This document shows positions 32,869-44,012 of a DNA stretch of 64,000 nucleotides, one piece after another. Source of the stretch: Mytilinidion resinicola. Its lineage: Eukaryota > Ascomycota > Dothideomycetes > Mytilinidiales > Mytilinidiaceae. The notes under the pieces were generated by a model that saw nothing but the letters and a program-made list of their open reading frames with translations, made no database searches and was not told the DNA's origin. The DNA is taken from NCBI RefSeq assembly GCF_010093595.1, contig NW_022985447.1, positions 473,218 through 537,217 of the forward strand, read 5' to 3'. How positions within the stretch are numbered: position 1 is the first letter of the stretch; each line of letters begins with the position of its first letter. The position numbers and the translations under genes were made by a program.

Positions 32869-34770
32869 TTAGTGCTTGTGCAAGTGCGCCGCCAAATGGC
32901 GGCGATGCTTGGGCTTGTAGCCACCCGTGCCGGGCCCTACAGTAACCGTCTCTGTGTTGGTCACGGTGGTGTAGACTGTCTGCTTTCCGGCACATCCACC
33001 AGTGCCGACTGCTCCGGCCGTCACATAGACAGTGGGAGTAATAGTGACATAGACGGGTGCCTTGCAACCACTTTCGGATGGTGAGGTAGGAACGGCCGCT
33101 GCGGTTGAGACCGCAGCGAAAGATGATGCGCTATAAGGCACTTCAGGGCCTCCGGGAACAGCGCTGGACCCGACGGCCGCAGCGGTAGTCTCGCTGGCTA
33201 CAGCGAGAGATGATGCGCTATAGGGAACCTCAGGGCCTCCAGGAACGACGCCGGACAGGACGGCCGCAACGGTGGTCTCGCTGGCTGGGGCGCTGCCGGT
33301 CTCGGAAAGAAAAACGAAGCTCGCGCTTCCGGTGCTGTATGCGGCGCCCTCAGAGGTGGTAGTGGCCTCGCTTACACCTTTGCCTGGGAGACTGAGGCTG
33401 AGCTTGGCGGGGGACTCGGTCGAGCTGACATCAGCTGCTTGGACGGATGTCGAGGTGTAAACGGCAGAGGTATCGGCAACGGATGAAGCCGAGGACGACG
33501 ACACGGATGAAACCGCAGATGACACAACGGAAGAAGCAGCAGATGACGAGACGGTAGAAACAACCACAAGAGATGTCGCAGCACTGGCGTAGGTGGCCTT
33601 GGGAGTGCTGATAGCAGTAGCAGAGCAGCCGGCTCCGGTGACGGCAGTAGCTAGCGCAGGGCCGTATTGGAGAGGATTGCAGCCAGGAAGCTTCTCCAGG
33701 AACTCAACATCGTCGCCAGGGAATTCCGGGGTAGCGAAGCAGGCATCGAAGTCCGCAGAGCCGTCCTGGTTGACGTTTTCTTCGCCGAAGAATGCGTTGA
33801 ATTCGTCATTACCGCAGCCGCAACCGCACTGCAGACCATCTGCGCCAATGGTCTTCTCGAGGACGCCTTCTTCCCAGCCATTTGCCTTTTCAAGATGTCA
33901 GTGATGATAGAGTATCTTAGATCAATAGAAACTTACGAAATCAGCGTGGAAGCCCTTGCCGGTGGGATCGCCGTTGGACAGCGCCCAGGGGGTTTCGTCG
34001 CTGGTGTAGTAGCCGTCAAATGGAGTGACATCCCACCAGAACTCGATGAAGATAGCAGGGAAGCGAGCCTTCTGGAAACCAGTGGGGCACTTATCGATAC
34101 CTGTGCCTGGCCCGGTGGGGTAAGCCATGTGCGCATTGGGCTCTTTGGGGTTGATGGGGTTGCCGTTCCAGCACGAGGGGAAGGTCAGCTGGGTAGCTAA
34201 TCCCTCAGTGCAAGAAGTGAAGCCCGACGGGAATCCAGGCTTGTCACCGATGCGGCTGTAGTTGTCACCCAGGCAAGCCCATGACACGCCAGCATCTGCT
34301 ACCATGTCGTCGTCGCTACGGGCTTTGGACTCTCCGGCAATCATCATGAAGTCCTTGGGGAACACGTCGGGTTTATAGGTGACGTCGTTGTCGCCGTACT
34401 TGTAGTAGACCTTCTTGTATATCTCTGGCACAAGGTAGAAGCCCGTATCGTTCTTGAAGTGGAGGGTAGGGTTCCAGTAGATGGACTTGTCCTGCTTTAT
34501 CCTGTTTGTGGTGCAGGTACTGGCCTGTAGTTCGGCGGTGGTTAAGGTCGAGCCGATATTGTTGCCGCCGTCGAACGAGTGCAAATGAGGCGACTCGACG
34601 CCAGGGTTGATAGCAGGATCGAGTCTCTGGTAGCTCATGGATTTGCCGCCGCGATTGTACATAGAGAAGTACGGGCCGTAGCAGAAATCGCCAGGACCGG
34701 TGATAGCGGTGGCGGTCGCAGCGAGGCCAGCCAAAATGGCAACGGCCGAAGTTTTGAGGTCAGAATACAT
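32869..34770 (-). CDS. Secreted DUF1996 protein with Ser/Thr-rich repeat tail
   Basis: Two exons, 34770-33937 and 33885-32869. The intron GTAAGT...GAAAAG (51 bases) gives 616 residues. A signal peptide covers about residues 1-22 (basic start, hydrophobic core, ATATA end). DUF1996 (PF09362) follows, with blocks ESPHLHSFDGGNNI, YWNPTLHF, FPKDFMMIAG, FPSCWNG, HMAYPTG, CPTGF and RFPAIFIEFWWDV. Next comes a Cys-rich stretch (GLQCGCGCG) and then a Ser/Ala/Val-rich region probably heavily O-glycosylated. In it two 29-residue units (PGGPEVPYSASS) repeat in tandem with an 87-base period at about 33100-33290. The tail (YVTITPTVYVT, TVYTTVTNTETVTV) resembles wall-protein threonine tracts. Family function is unknown; it is likely an extracellular or wall protein. 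No GPI site is evident. Confidence 0.88.
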
Positions 34771-37281
34771 GTTGAGCAGATAAGACGGTTTTCGTTTTGG
34801 TCAGGTTACTGTGAGGGGTCGCGATATTTCCTGATGCGGTAATGAGTGTGGTCGGAGTCTCAGACTCGCGAAGAAGAAATGAGTGACTGAAGTGATGAAC
34901 AAGAAGGGGAGCGGTAGTCCTGTACCTGAAGCTGAATGCCCGAAAAGAGTGAGGCAGAGAGTGGTGAAGGAAAGAGATGGGGAGGTGAGCGAGGTTATTT
35001 AGCGGGCTGACGATGCAACAAACAGCTGGAGCCCTGCATGCGCCACCGTCAGGGGTCTCGCCAGGCACACAGCAAACGAAACAGACAGCGGGTTGTTTTG
35101 CAGCGCCAGCGCGAAGCCGGTAGTATTTCCTAGTGTGATGCTGGAGGCTGTTTCTTACAGCTGTTAGTCGCTTACGGAGGACGGAGTAGCCAATGGATAT
35201 CCCGCTTGCTGCCCCTTGACGTTCCTTACTGCAGGAACAGGCAAAACACCACGGCCTCGGAAAATGCTAAAAACGCCACGTTCCTCCCGCCAGGAACACG
35301 AAACAACTCCCGGGCAGCGGGAGCGGCCCAGGCTTTTGCGCTGACGCCGAGATCGCCAGCCGCAGGGGTGAAGGGGGCCAAGGGTTGTGAAATTTCCCTA
35401 GCCCAGAATCGCCTGACCCGCTGCTCAACCCTCTTGAAGCGCTGCTCCCACCGGCGCCATCTTCGCATGGTGAGAGCCAAAGACAACCCTTCTACTCTTC
35501 ACACTGCGCTGTCACAGCCTGCTGTGCGCCTTTCGTCGAGCGACTGCATGGCTGGTGTGACATGTCCGGCGCCTGGCGAGCGCGCGATTCGCTGTGGCTG
35601 ACGCTCAAACACTGGCCCGATGCGAGCCTCCTTCATCAATCTCCTGGGTCGCACTGTGCTGCGTTTCCTCGACTCCCTTTCTTTCCACCGCCCCCGCGTC
35701 ACCCACCCATCTCGGCGTCTGCGCCGTCTGCATCGCCATCCGCTGGGATCACCGTTGCTTGTTCTAGGCTGATTCCAGCCCCGCGAATCCTTTCAGTGCC
35801 GTCGAGCGACCCGAGCGAGTCGGAATGCCGGCTGGAATGGCATGCCGGATTCTCGGGTCACGTTCGGTACGCGAGGATGCCTTGAAACATCGTCTCTGGT
35901 GCGATGAGTACTTATGTCTATGTATAGACTGGGATGTGATTGTGTCAAAGAAAGGACAAGTGAGGGGCATCGTTCATCAATGCCAGCTCGTCAACCACGG
36001 CGAATTCACTTGAGTCAACCTCCGCAGTCAACCTCCGCATCTTCTAGATCCCCACTATGAGTATGACACGCGTATTCTGTAACCTTTTCGGAGAAAGATA
36101 GTTTGCGGGTGGCGTTCAATAAATTACTTCAAAATAGCCTTTCCATGGATCGAAATCCTCCTTATACAGCGCACTGTCCTTCTGTTAATGCCGGCTCGGT
36201 CTTCGGGTCCTTTCAATAGGTTAATTCAGCTAAGACGCCCAGGATCTTGCGGTAGACTGGAAGAGGCCTGACGCCAGGTAGGCTGTGCTGGAGCTTTGGC
36301 GTTCGCACTCGCGTTAAGTCTGCAATTTGCCTTCGTGTCGGTGGATGTGTTGACCAGGAAAATGGCCGGAGCAAATCGATATCTCGCAACATCTTAGCGC
36401 CCATCTCGTTGATTATGACGGTTGAGCTGCTGTTAGAGACGAGTCCAGCTCATGCAGCCTCCTCTCTTCTCCTCTCTTCTCTTCTTTTCCCCTCTCTTCT
36501 CTAGCCTATCACCATCTTCCAAGACGGTAGCAAATAGCTCTGAATCCAACGTGGAAGCCTCGCTGGATCCCGAACGTTGGCCGAAATGGCAGTCGATTGA
36601 CGACAAACAGAAAGACGTCATGCATCTGATGGGAAGATACCAGACCAGTTGAAGGAGAGTCGAGACATGCGATGAGGAGGCAGAGCCTACGACGGCACTC
36701 GATGCAATCATTCCATGTCAAGGCCCAGATTGCTTCGACAGTCTTGCGGTCAGTTCGTTATTTGTGTCGGACGCTTACTCGGCACAGCTATAGGCATTAC
36801 GCTCAGGGCACATATAGACAGGACGAAACCTACTATGCCCTCATAGTCGTCCCAATAATTACCAGGCGTAAGCCCTGTCCCTCCGACTCCAAGGACCTCT
36901 GCCTCCCACCACCCGTCATCCTGATTCCGCAGCACAACGAGAACATCGCCTTTCCAAAAACCGAGCTCTTCCGGGAGCGTGGCTCGTAGTTGTACAGAGT
37001 GCAAGCTAGGAGGCCTCAGCATTGCTGTTTCTCAATTTAACCGAAGTTCGGAGGATAAAGAAGAGGAAGCACGTATCATAGTGTAGGATCAACCGGCTTT
37101 CCTGGGTGAAGTGCTTCGGCTCCGTTGCGCTATCACTGCTGCATCCGGCGTAGCTGGCCCACATGATACCAGGCTGTTGTTCTGAAGGGCCAGTGCTGGA
37201 GTCGATGGGGCTCGGCAGCATCTAGTACAAGCAGATCCAATTTGAACTCATCAGGCTCAGGCAATAAGATCTCATTCTTGA
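34771..37281. other. Long intergenic region with an SH3 remnant at its right end
   Basis: 2.5 kb. The DUF1996 promoter lies at the left, then GC-rich DNA with chance open frames (35206-35885) that I do not support. From about 36000 on the DNA is more AT-rich and includes a CT microsatellite-like stretch (CCTCTCTTCT repeated near 36461-36500). The stretch 36830-37020 encodes a degraded SH3 domain on the - strand (separate entry). Confidence 0.5.
36830..37020 (-). pseudogene. Degraded SH3-domain fragment
   Basis: On the - strand, ATLPEELGFWKGDVLVVLRN, then QDDGWWEAEVLG and GLTPGNYW, are unmistakable SH3 blocks. The expected first strand (ALYNYE) is only readable in other frames just upstream, so at least two small indels broke the start. 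No upstream exon with a matching splice site was found, and the next gene upstream on this strand ends with its own stop at 37282. It could be a remnant of a second SH3 exon of that gene or of an older neighbour. Confidence 0.65.
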
Positions 37282-40200
37282 TCACTCCCGCCTAAATCTC
37301 CTCCTGTTAATGTCGCTCACAATCTCCTCGGCCTCTTCGTAATCCCGTGCCTCGAAATCATACCCTTTCGTTTCGCCCTCAATTAATACAACGATCTTGA
37401 ATTCGTTAGGACGTTTCCAATGGACATTGCATTCAACTATGTTTTTACAGTGCACCCTCGTAGTCTTGCTTGACTTAAGGTTGAACGGCAGGAGACCAGG
37501 TTTTATCAGTAGATAGTCGTCTAGGTAGTCACGAGTTAATTCGAGGGTGTACTCGCTATTAGGGAGGAGCCTGTTAATGCGCTTCACGGTGTAACTGCGG
37601 AGAAGAGGTCCGTCGTCTGTGTCATGTTCGTTTTCTGCTTTTGGATTTGGATGCTCTTCCAGATGATCGAAGACAGTTGGAGGAATGGCTTCTACATTCG
37701 CGCTGGACGATGGTTTACCCTGCGTTTTGAGATGAGTACCACATACATAAGAGGGCTAGTGAAGTAACAACTTACAGCTGTACCCACAAGGGCTGTACCG
37801 CCAAGTGTATTGTCACGTTCTATCCGCTTGAACGGCTCTTCCATCTTCTGCAATTTCCTCTTTTCGCGCTCAGAAAGCTCGGCTTGACTTCCTCTAGCCA
37901 TGTCGCGCGCTGTTGTCCGTGGCTGTTGCGCCGGCTGCTGAGGTAGTCGGTTCATGTTTGGCCGGGTTTCGTCACCGGTGAGATTCTCTGCATTCTCGTC
38001 GGCTGTCTTGCCAAGCGAAATGGTGCCCTTCACGTAGTCGGCACTCATCTTCTTCCACTCCACGACATTTGGCACTCCAGCTCTCTGGATAGCTTCCTGG
38101 GAATCGGGAACGGCTTGTCTGGTCGCTCTGTCCTGTATCTCTATATAGGACAGTGGAACCAAGCCGGGGCCTCCCAAGCGACCGATAGGCTTTATAATAA
38201 CCCATTCTGGATTAGATTGCGCGACGACGATGACAGTTTCGCCCTCGATGACGTCCACCTCGTCGAACTCTTTGGCTTTGAAGTTGTGTAAGACGACCCC
38301 AGGCACCGTGCCCCCGAACTTGGTGTTGAGCGTCCGCTCCGGTCTAACGGTCGAAGTGTCTCTTAACGGTAGTCCTCGTCCCTCCTCCAGCTTCTTCTTC
38401 TTAGCCTTCTTCTCCTCCTCTTTATCCTGCAGCCTTTGAAGGTGAGCCTCCAACACGGCCTTCTCCTCCTCTTTATCCTGCAGCTTTTGAAGACGAGCCT
38501 CTAACTCGGCCTTCTCCTCGACCTTCTCCTCATCTTCATCCTCGCTGTCTTCCTCCTGCATTTGAAGGTATGCCTCGACCTCGGCCTTCAACTTAGCCTC
38601 TCCCAATCTGCGACTTACTTCCTGCGCGGACAAGCGTCTTCCTTGGCTTACTAGTACATCGAATAATTTACCGAGTATATCTAAGGTCCTAGTGTGGTCT
38701 ACGCCGTACAATATTTCGGCAAAGGACAGTTCTTCCAGCAGTCGCTTTTCCTTCTCCTCCTCATCTTTAGCCTTCTGTTTTTGAAGGAAAGTCTCCCACT
38801 CGGCCTTCTCCTTATCTTCCCGCTTTTCCTTCTCCATATCGAGCTGGAAGATAAGATCCTCTTTCTGCTTCTTGGCCTTTGCCGCGTCATCCGACTTCTT
38901 CCTCTCATACTCCATAATGGCGCGTTCGCGAGCCTCCTTCGCTTCAGCGTCCTCCTCGGCCTTCTTCTTGTTGTAGGCATCGATAGCACGCTGTTTTTGC
39001 TTTTTGACTTCCTGCTCTTGTTGCTCTATCTTCCGAGCATGTTCAGCGATGATGCGTTTCCGCTCCTCATCTTGGTGTTTGGTGTCTCCTTCAAGCCCGT
39101 TTTCTACGCAGGTCGGGCACCGCCAGTGCTCCGCGTCTAAAAATGCGTTAGCGAATATGCTGGATGAATTGATGGTCGAAGTAAACAAAGGCTTACCGCC
39201 ATCGGCCTTAAAGGTACCAGCGTTTCGGGCGCATTGCCGATGTGCTGCAGGAACCAAAATTATGTCAGCTACCCGATCCGCAAACAGCCTTGCCGGCAGA
39301 AATACGCACTGTTATTCCCACACACTGCACATGCCAGGTATTCTTCGAACTCTTCGCTTGGATCGTGCTCTTCATCCTCTCCACAAAATCTGCCCCTAAT
39401 TAGGTTTTTATTTCACCACAACCCACAAATGGCACTTACACGCAGCAGTTGGGATTGGCGTTTTCAGCTTCGACTTCTTCGGCCTCATCGCTCTCTGCCT
39501 CCCACTCAATTTCCGCTTCGGATTCTGAGCTCGCTTCTTTCGCTCGCTGCTCTCTCTTCCTCTCCTCTTTCTCCTGCGTCAGCTCCGAGTCCAAATTTTC
39601 CTGTGGCCTTTCCCCAACACGTTCTTCAGGGTTGTCTGCATCTATTTCGTCGCGGAGGCTGTCATCGAGAGGATCTAGCCTGGCGTCACTAGAGACTAAT
39701 GATATTTTAGAGCTTGGCTGTGGTTCTTCTGTAGAGCTAGTCTGCTCTGCTGCTCTTAACGCCTTGCTGCGCTCCCTCGCGCGCTCTTTCGCTGCCGCCT
39801 TCTCCTGTGCCTCAGCAATGATACGCGCGCTGCGTTGCCTTAAAGCATCGCCCCTGGCCGGCAACGCTACCCACTTAGGCATTTCCGCAATCTTCGAAGC
39901 TATGTGCGCTTGCAGTGCGTCCGCTGCTGTGGTTCTTGGACTCGCCGGCCTGCCGGATGCTGGCTCAGTGGGTTGACGGAATTTGTCCAACAGGAGAGTT
40001 GCGTCCTCCAAAAAATCCTTCGTGGCAACATATTCGCCGCTGTTAAGCTTATTCTCCATGGTTACTAGACCTACTGGCCCTTCGATTACATTATAGTAAC
40101 CATCTTTGCGCGAGCGTTCCCAATTTGAGGGCTGTTGGAAAAGCCATGCGAAGGGACCGTTTTGCATGTCGTCGAGAAGCTGGAGTAAATCGTTGTAGGT

Positions 40201-43200
40201 AGACCCAGCTTGAGCAGCGCGGGCTAAATCATTGTCGTTACCTTCGAACAACCCTTCATCTTGGTGAGGTCCAGAGGTAGGCCCCGATGGAGTAAGAGGC
40301 CGCAACCGCTCTTGGTCATTAGTGTCCTCCGGCGAACTGGGTGTTTTTCCAGTTCCGTCTTTGGTGTCGTTCGGAAATATTTCATTGGAAGGCTTGTCGA
40401 GATTGACATCTGAGAAGACTTCGTTGAGATCCTCAACTCGAGCTTTGGCTGTTGGATCATTGGTGTGCGCGAAACTGTCCTCGCCGATAGCGGCTTCGGA
40501 GGAGGTGGTGTCGACCTTCAACGATTCGGGTCTCTTTACAGGCACTCCTTCGGGCCCCTGACCCTTTTCAGTTGTTTTTATCGCTCTCTCTTCTTCCGTC
40601 TTCTTGATCTTGGCATACAGCTCGGTACGAAGGAAATCGTAAGCTGGGCCAATCTCAATGTAGGGGTGGTTGCGAAGTAACGTGTCCGCGCTAGGGCGTT
40701 CTCCTTCGGGCCCCTGACCCTTTTCAGTTGTTTTTATCGCTCTCTCTTCTTCCGTCTTCTTGATCTTGGCATACAGCTCGGTACGAAGGAAATCGTAAGT
40801 TGGGTCAATCTCAATGTAGGGGTGGTTGCGAAGTAACGTGTCCGCGCTAGGGCGTTCAGAAGGATCACTTAAAAGCATTCAATTAGCTTTTGGTACGCGG
40901 CGACGCTCATTCGGGCCGAAGACTTACATCGTGAAGCAATCGTAAATGAACGCAATGCCTTCCGTATTTGCCTCTGCTGCCACATCGTCGGGTATCGGCG
41001 GTGCTAGGCTGGGAGGCATATAGATAGCACCTAGAGACCACGGTCTATCGCCCGCCATCATCTCCAGCACGCAGCATCCAAGACTCCATACATCGGCTTT
41101 AGCTGAGTAGCCGTTCCCTGAACTACGGACAACTTCTGGCGCCAGCCAAGTTCCGGCACCTATCGCGGAGGACTCTTTGTCAGGCCAATTACTGGTCCTG
41201 GAGGTGTCGAAATTGAGACACAGCTTGCAGGTACCGTTTCCTGTATTAAGCTGTATTTCATCTGCCTCGAGGTTCCTATGGAGGACGCCTTCCGAATGTA
41301 GATATGCAAGCGCAGCTGTCGTCTGTCTAGCGAAGCTACGAATGACAGAATCTTCGAGCTTGCCATCTTTTGGCATGAGGGATCTAAGGGAAGAGCCTGT
41401 CACGTATTCCTCAAACACTATGAAATTACTTTTGCTTTCCTCTAGACCCAGGATCTGGACAAGGTTAACGTGGTCGAGCTTGAAGAAGGTGTCCTTATCC
41501 AGGGCCAGTCGCTTCTGCTCCTCTTTTGATCTAACGGCATATTCTTTCACTACAAGGAGCTTTCCAGTTACCATATTGATGCCTAGATAGGCCCGGCAAT
41601 GTGACCCTTTGCTTATCATTTGTCCTTTCTTCCACATGAGAGGCGCGCCTCGCTTGTCGGTATCGGTATAAGTGGTGATATTCGAGCTCGAACTCTCTCG
41701 TCTCGGTGCTGATGTTTCCGAAGCATTCGTTACACCCAATTCAAACGAGCCTGCTGAGAGTGCAGGACCCCCTGTTTCTTTCACTCTGCCTTCGCTAGAG
41801 TCCGGGTATTCTCCAAATCCGACATCTGATGGTGATTCTGGAACCTTCTGAATCGGTTCGCCATTGTTTGAAATGTCAGAGCCGCTGGGGGATCGCGGGG
41901 GCGGCTCAGGAAATGATAGAGATCCTTTTGACCCAGAATCTTGCGATCCAAGACTGCGCGCTTGCGGCGCATTACTGCTAGCCTGCGACTCCTCATCTCC
42001 GGTACCACACCTCGGCAACGAAAAGCAGGCGATCGCTTCCAGATGATAGGCCAAGTGAGTTTGCATGCTCTCATTCGATGGGAGCTCCACCAAGCAGAAT
42101 GGACATTTCTTCCGCTCGTCTATCAGATAGGTCTCTGCAACTTCTATTACGTCAGATATCTGCTCGTCCGTCATATCTTCCGGATGTTGCGACCTGAGGT
42201 GGTTTCGAAAACCGTCAGCTGATCCAAAAACTGCGCCGGAATGTTCGAAACATTGCCAGACTTTCCGGTGCGCGGATCCTTCGTGTTCAAGCCATTGGCG
42301 TCGGCTATTGTACATAGTATTAGACTCCGCACAGTCCGGATAAGTGCACATATATGGCTGTATGTCTTGGATGATATGAGCCCTGGTGTTTGTGAGTACG
42401 AACTAAGTGAAATGAATCAAACGCGAGACAGTACATACCTCCATGATCGCCCCGTCCCGTGCCTGGGAGGGCAGAGGACCATACAGTACGGACAAACGAA
42501 TCCAGATCCGGAAGCTGCTCCCGGCGGTGGTGGTGGTAGATCAACTCCTTTCCCATCAACATTGTACGCTGTGGTAACGTAGGAAACAACAGATTGAGTC
42601 TCCAGCAGATCGTCGAGCTTCTTGTCATACATAGTCGCCTCGGTCCCAGAGAAAATGGACCTCGAAAGAACGCTAGGCGTGGCATCAAGTCTGATGAGTC
42701 TGTCGCGGAGTGCCTTCCCGCTAGCTTCTGGTGGTTGAGATTGCCGTTGCCGCGCTGACTGAGTTTCTTCATCGTGGTGGGATTCGAAGGGTGCGTGAGC
42801 CGTAGCAAGCTTGCTTCCATGCCTTTTCCAATATCTAAATTGCTTACGCCGCCTAGTAATGGCTTGACTCAGTCGATCTATTAGAAAAGAAGACTCGACT
42901 TCATCGCCAGAGCTGGACTTCTGAAGGCTGTGTAGGAACTCGGTGACGTAAAGAGAATCATAGGCCGCGTATTGGGAGAACAGCTCCACGCCAGTCTCTG
43001 GATCTACCTCGATATATGTTGCAGCTTTTCTCGTCTTTGATCTTGTTGTAGTGCTTCGTATCTTGAAAGAGAGCTTATACAGGTCTGCTATGATGCCGTT
43101 GATGCTTGTCAAACGCTGCCGCAGCTCCGATCTGGTAGCAGCAGGCTCATCTTCGGAATCCTCACTGGAAGTTTCCGAATCCTCGTCATCGTCGTCAGAA

Positions 43201-43532
43201 TCGCTTGGTTGAGTTTGCAGTTCGAAAGGTAGTCTCGATCCTGATACAACAGCCACGCTCTCATCTAGGTTGCTTCGAAGCTGGTCTAGGAGCTTGATGA
43301 CGTTCGCCTGCATGACACTTGATTCTCGAAGGCGGAAGTCCAAGGAGCCATGGCCTTGCTGAAGTGCCCCAAGGTTCCCGAGCCAAACCTTGTAGCGACC
43401 GTGGTTTTCTTCGACCAAACTCGGGGGCATTTTTTCGAGGAGCTCTGGCATGATACCAGGTTTGGTAAGCGCTTTGCGCAGATTCCCGAACAAACGGAAA
43501 CATGCCGCGCTGGCATCATATATGGATGCCAT
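37282..43532 (-). CDS. Giant multidomain protein: zinc fingers, pseudokinase, bromodomain, PHD, coiled coil, SH3, PH
   Basis: Seven exons: 43532-42439, 42382-40928, 40867-39440, 39389-39310, 39244-39197, 39136-37776 and 37719-37282, for 1967 residues. All introns are GT-AG and every join keeps the frame and rebuilds a conserved motif. Order: a helical N-terminal domain typical of fungal AcuF-type zinc-finger proteins; C2H2/C-x2-C fingers at about 350-480; a kinase fold at about 612-870; a bromodomain-like region at about 1062-1150 (GPFAWLFQQPSN, YYNVIEGPVGLVTM, NKLNSGEY); a PHD-type finger made by exons 3-6 (CCVFCGE, CAVCGNNTHRQC, WRCPTC); a Glu/Lys coiled coil at about 1390-1620; SH3 at about 1640-1705; and a SIN1-type PH domain at the end. 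The kinase lacks key catalytic residues. A longer frame reaches 43733, but the ATG at 43532 matches the family start. Function unknown; a signalling or chromatin scaffold is inference. Confidence 0.72.
40545..40856 (-). repeat. Two 156-base tandem copies inside the giant gene
   Basis: Copies 40545-40700 and 40701-40856 differ at only about two bases (both in the segment around GTAAGCTGGGCC versus GTAAGTTGGGTC). The unit is 52 codons long and in frame. It duplicates the end of the kinase domain and the start of the following linker (ERPSADTLLRNHPYIEI...KTTEKGQGPEG). The near identity points to a recent event or to ongoing length variation. Confidence 0.95.
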
Positions 43533-44012
43533 AACGAGTAATAGTGATGCATGGCATCTCCGAGGGGACTCTTTGCGGCGCTTTTGGGCTGTTGTGGTTG
43601 GAAAAGGCCCGTCTGGCAAGGCTCTGGTGGGATGAAGGCTGCAGTCTTGATCAAGATAGCAGGGGCTACTAAAGTGGAAAGACCTATGCCGTTTTTGGTG
43701 GAATTCTCGTGAGATGTATCTCATGAAGGCCAAAACAAACGAACTTCTAAGGCATTATGCTCGGAGAATCTGTTCATACTGACATGGATCATATGTACAA
43801 CTTCTTAGGTGGCCGAGGTCGGAATTGAAAGACGAAGTTTTGGTGCCCTATTTCAGCCCCCACCCACGCTTGGCCGAGACGTTACGAAGCAGATCGCCTC
43901 TCACATCTCAGCCTTGCCACATCTCAAACTCAGCGTCCCCCGAGTCGACAGCTGGAATGGACATCATCTTACGCCGGTCTCTATCAGTTCTCTGAAATCT
44001 GCAGCTGCTACC
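43533..44012. promoter_or_regulatory. Divergent promoter of the giant gene and the DUF7580 gene
   Basis: 480 bases separate the two start codons, so the genes probably share control elements. I see no clear TATA box. An in-frame extension of both genes exists here (to 43733 on - and from 43809 on +) but looks non-conserved. Confidence 0.45.

Noticed and set aside
35206..35885. Open frames of 107-131 codons in the GC-rich region upstream of the DUF1996 gene
   Set aside because: No domain, no consistent codon bias, and frames open on both strands.
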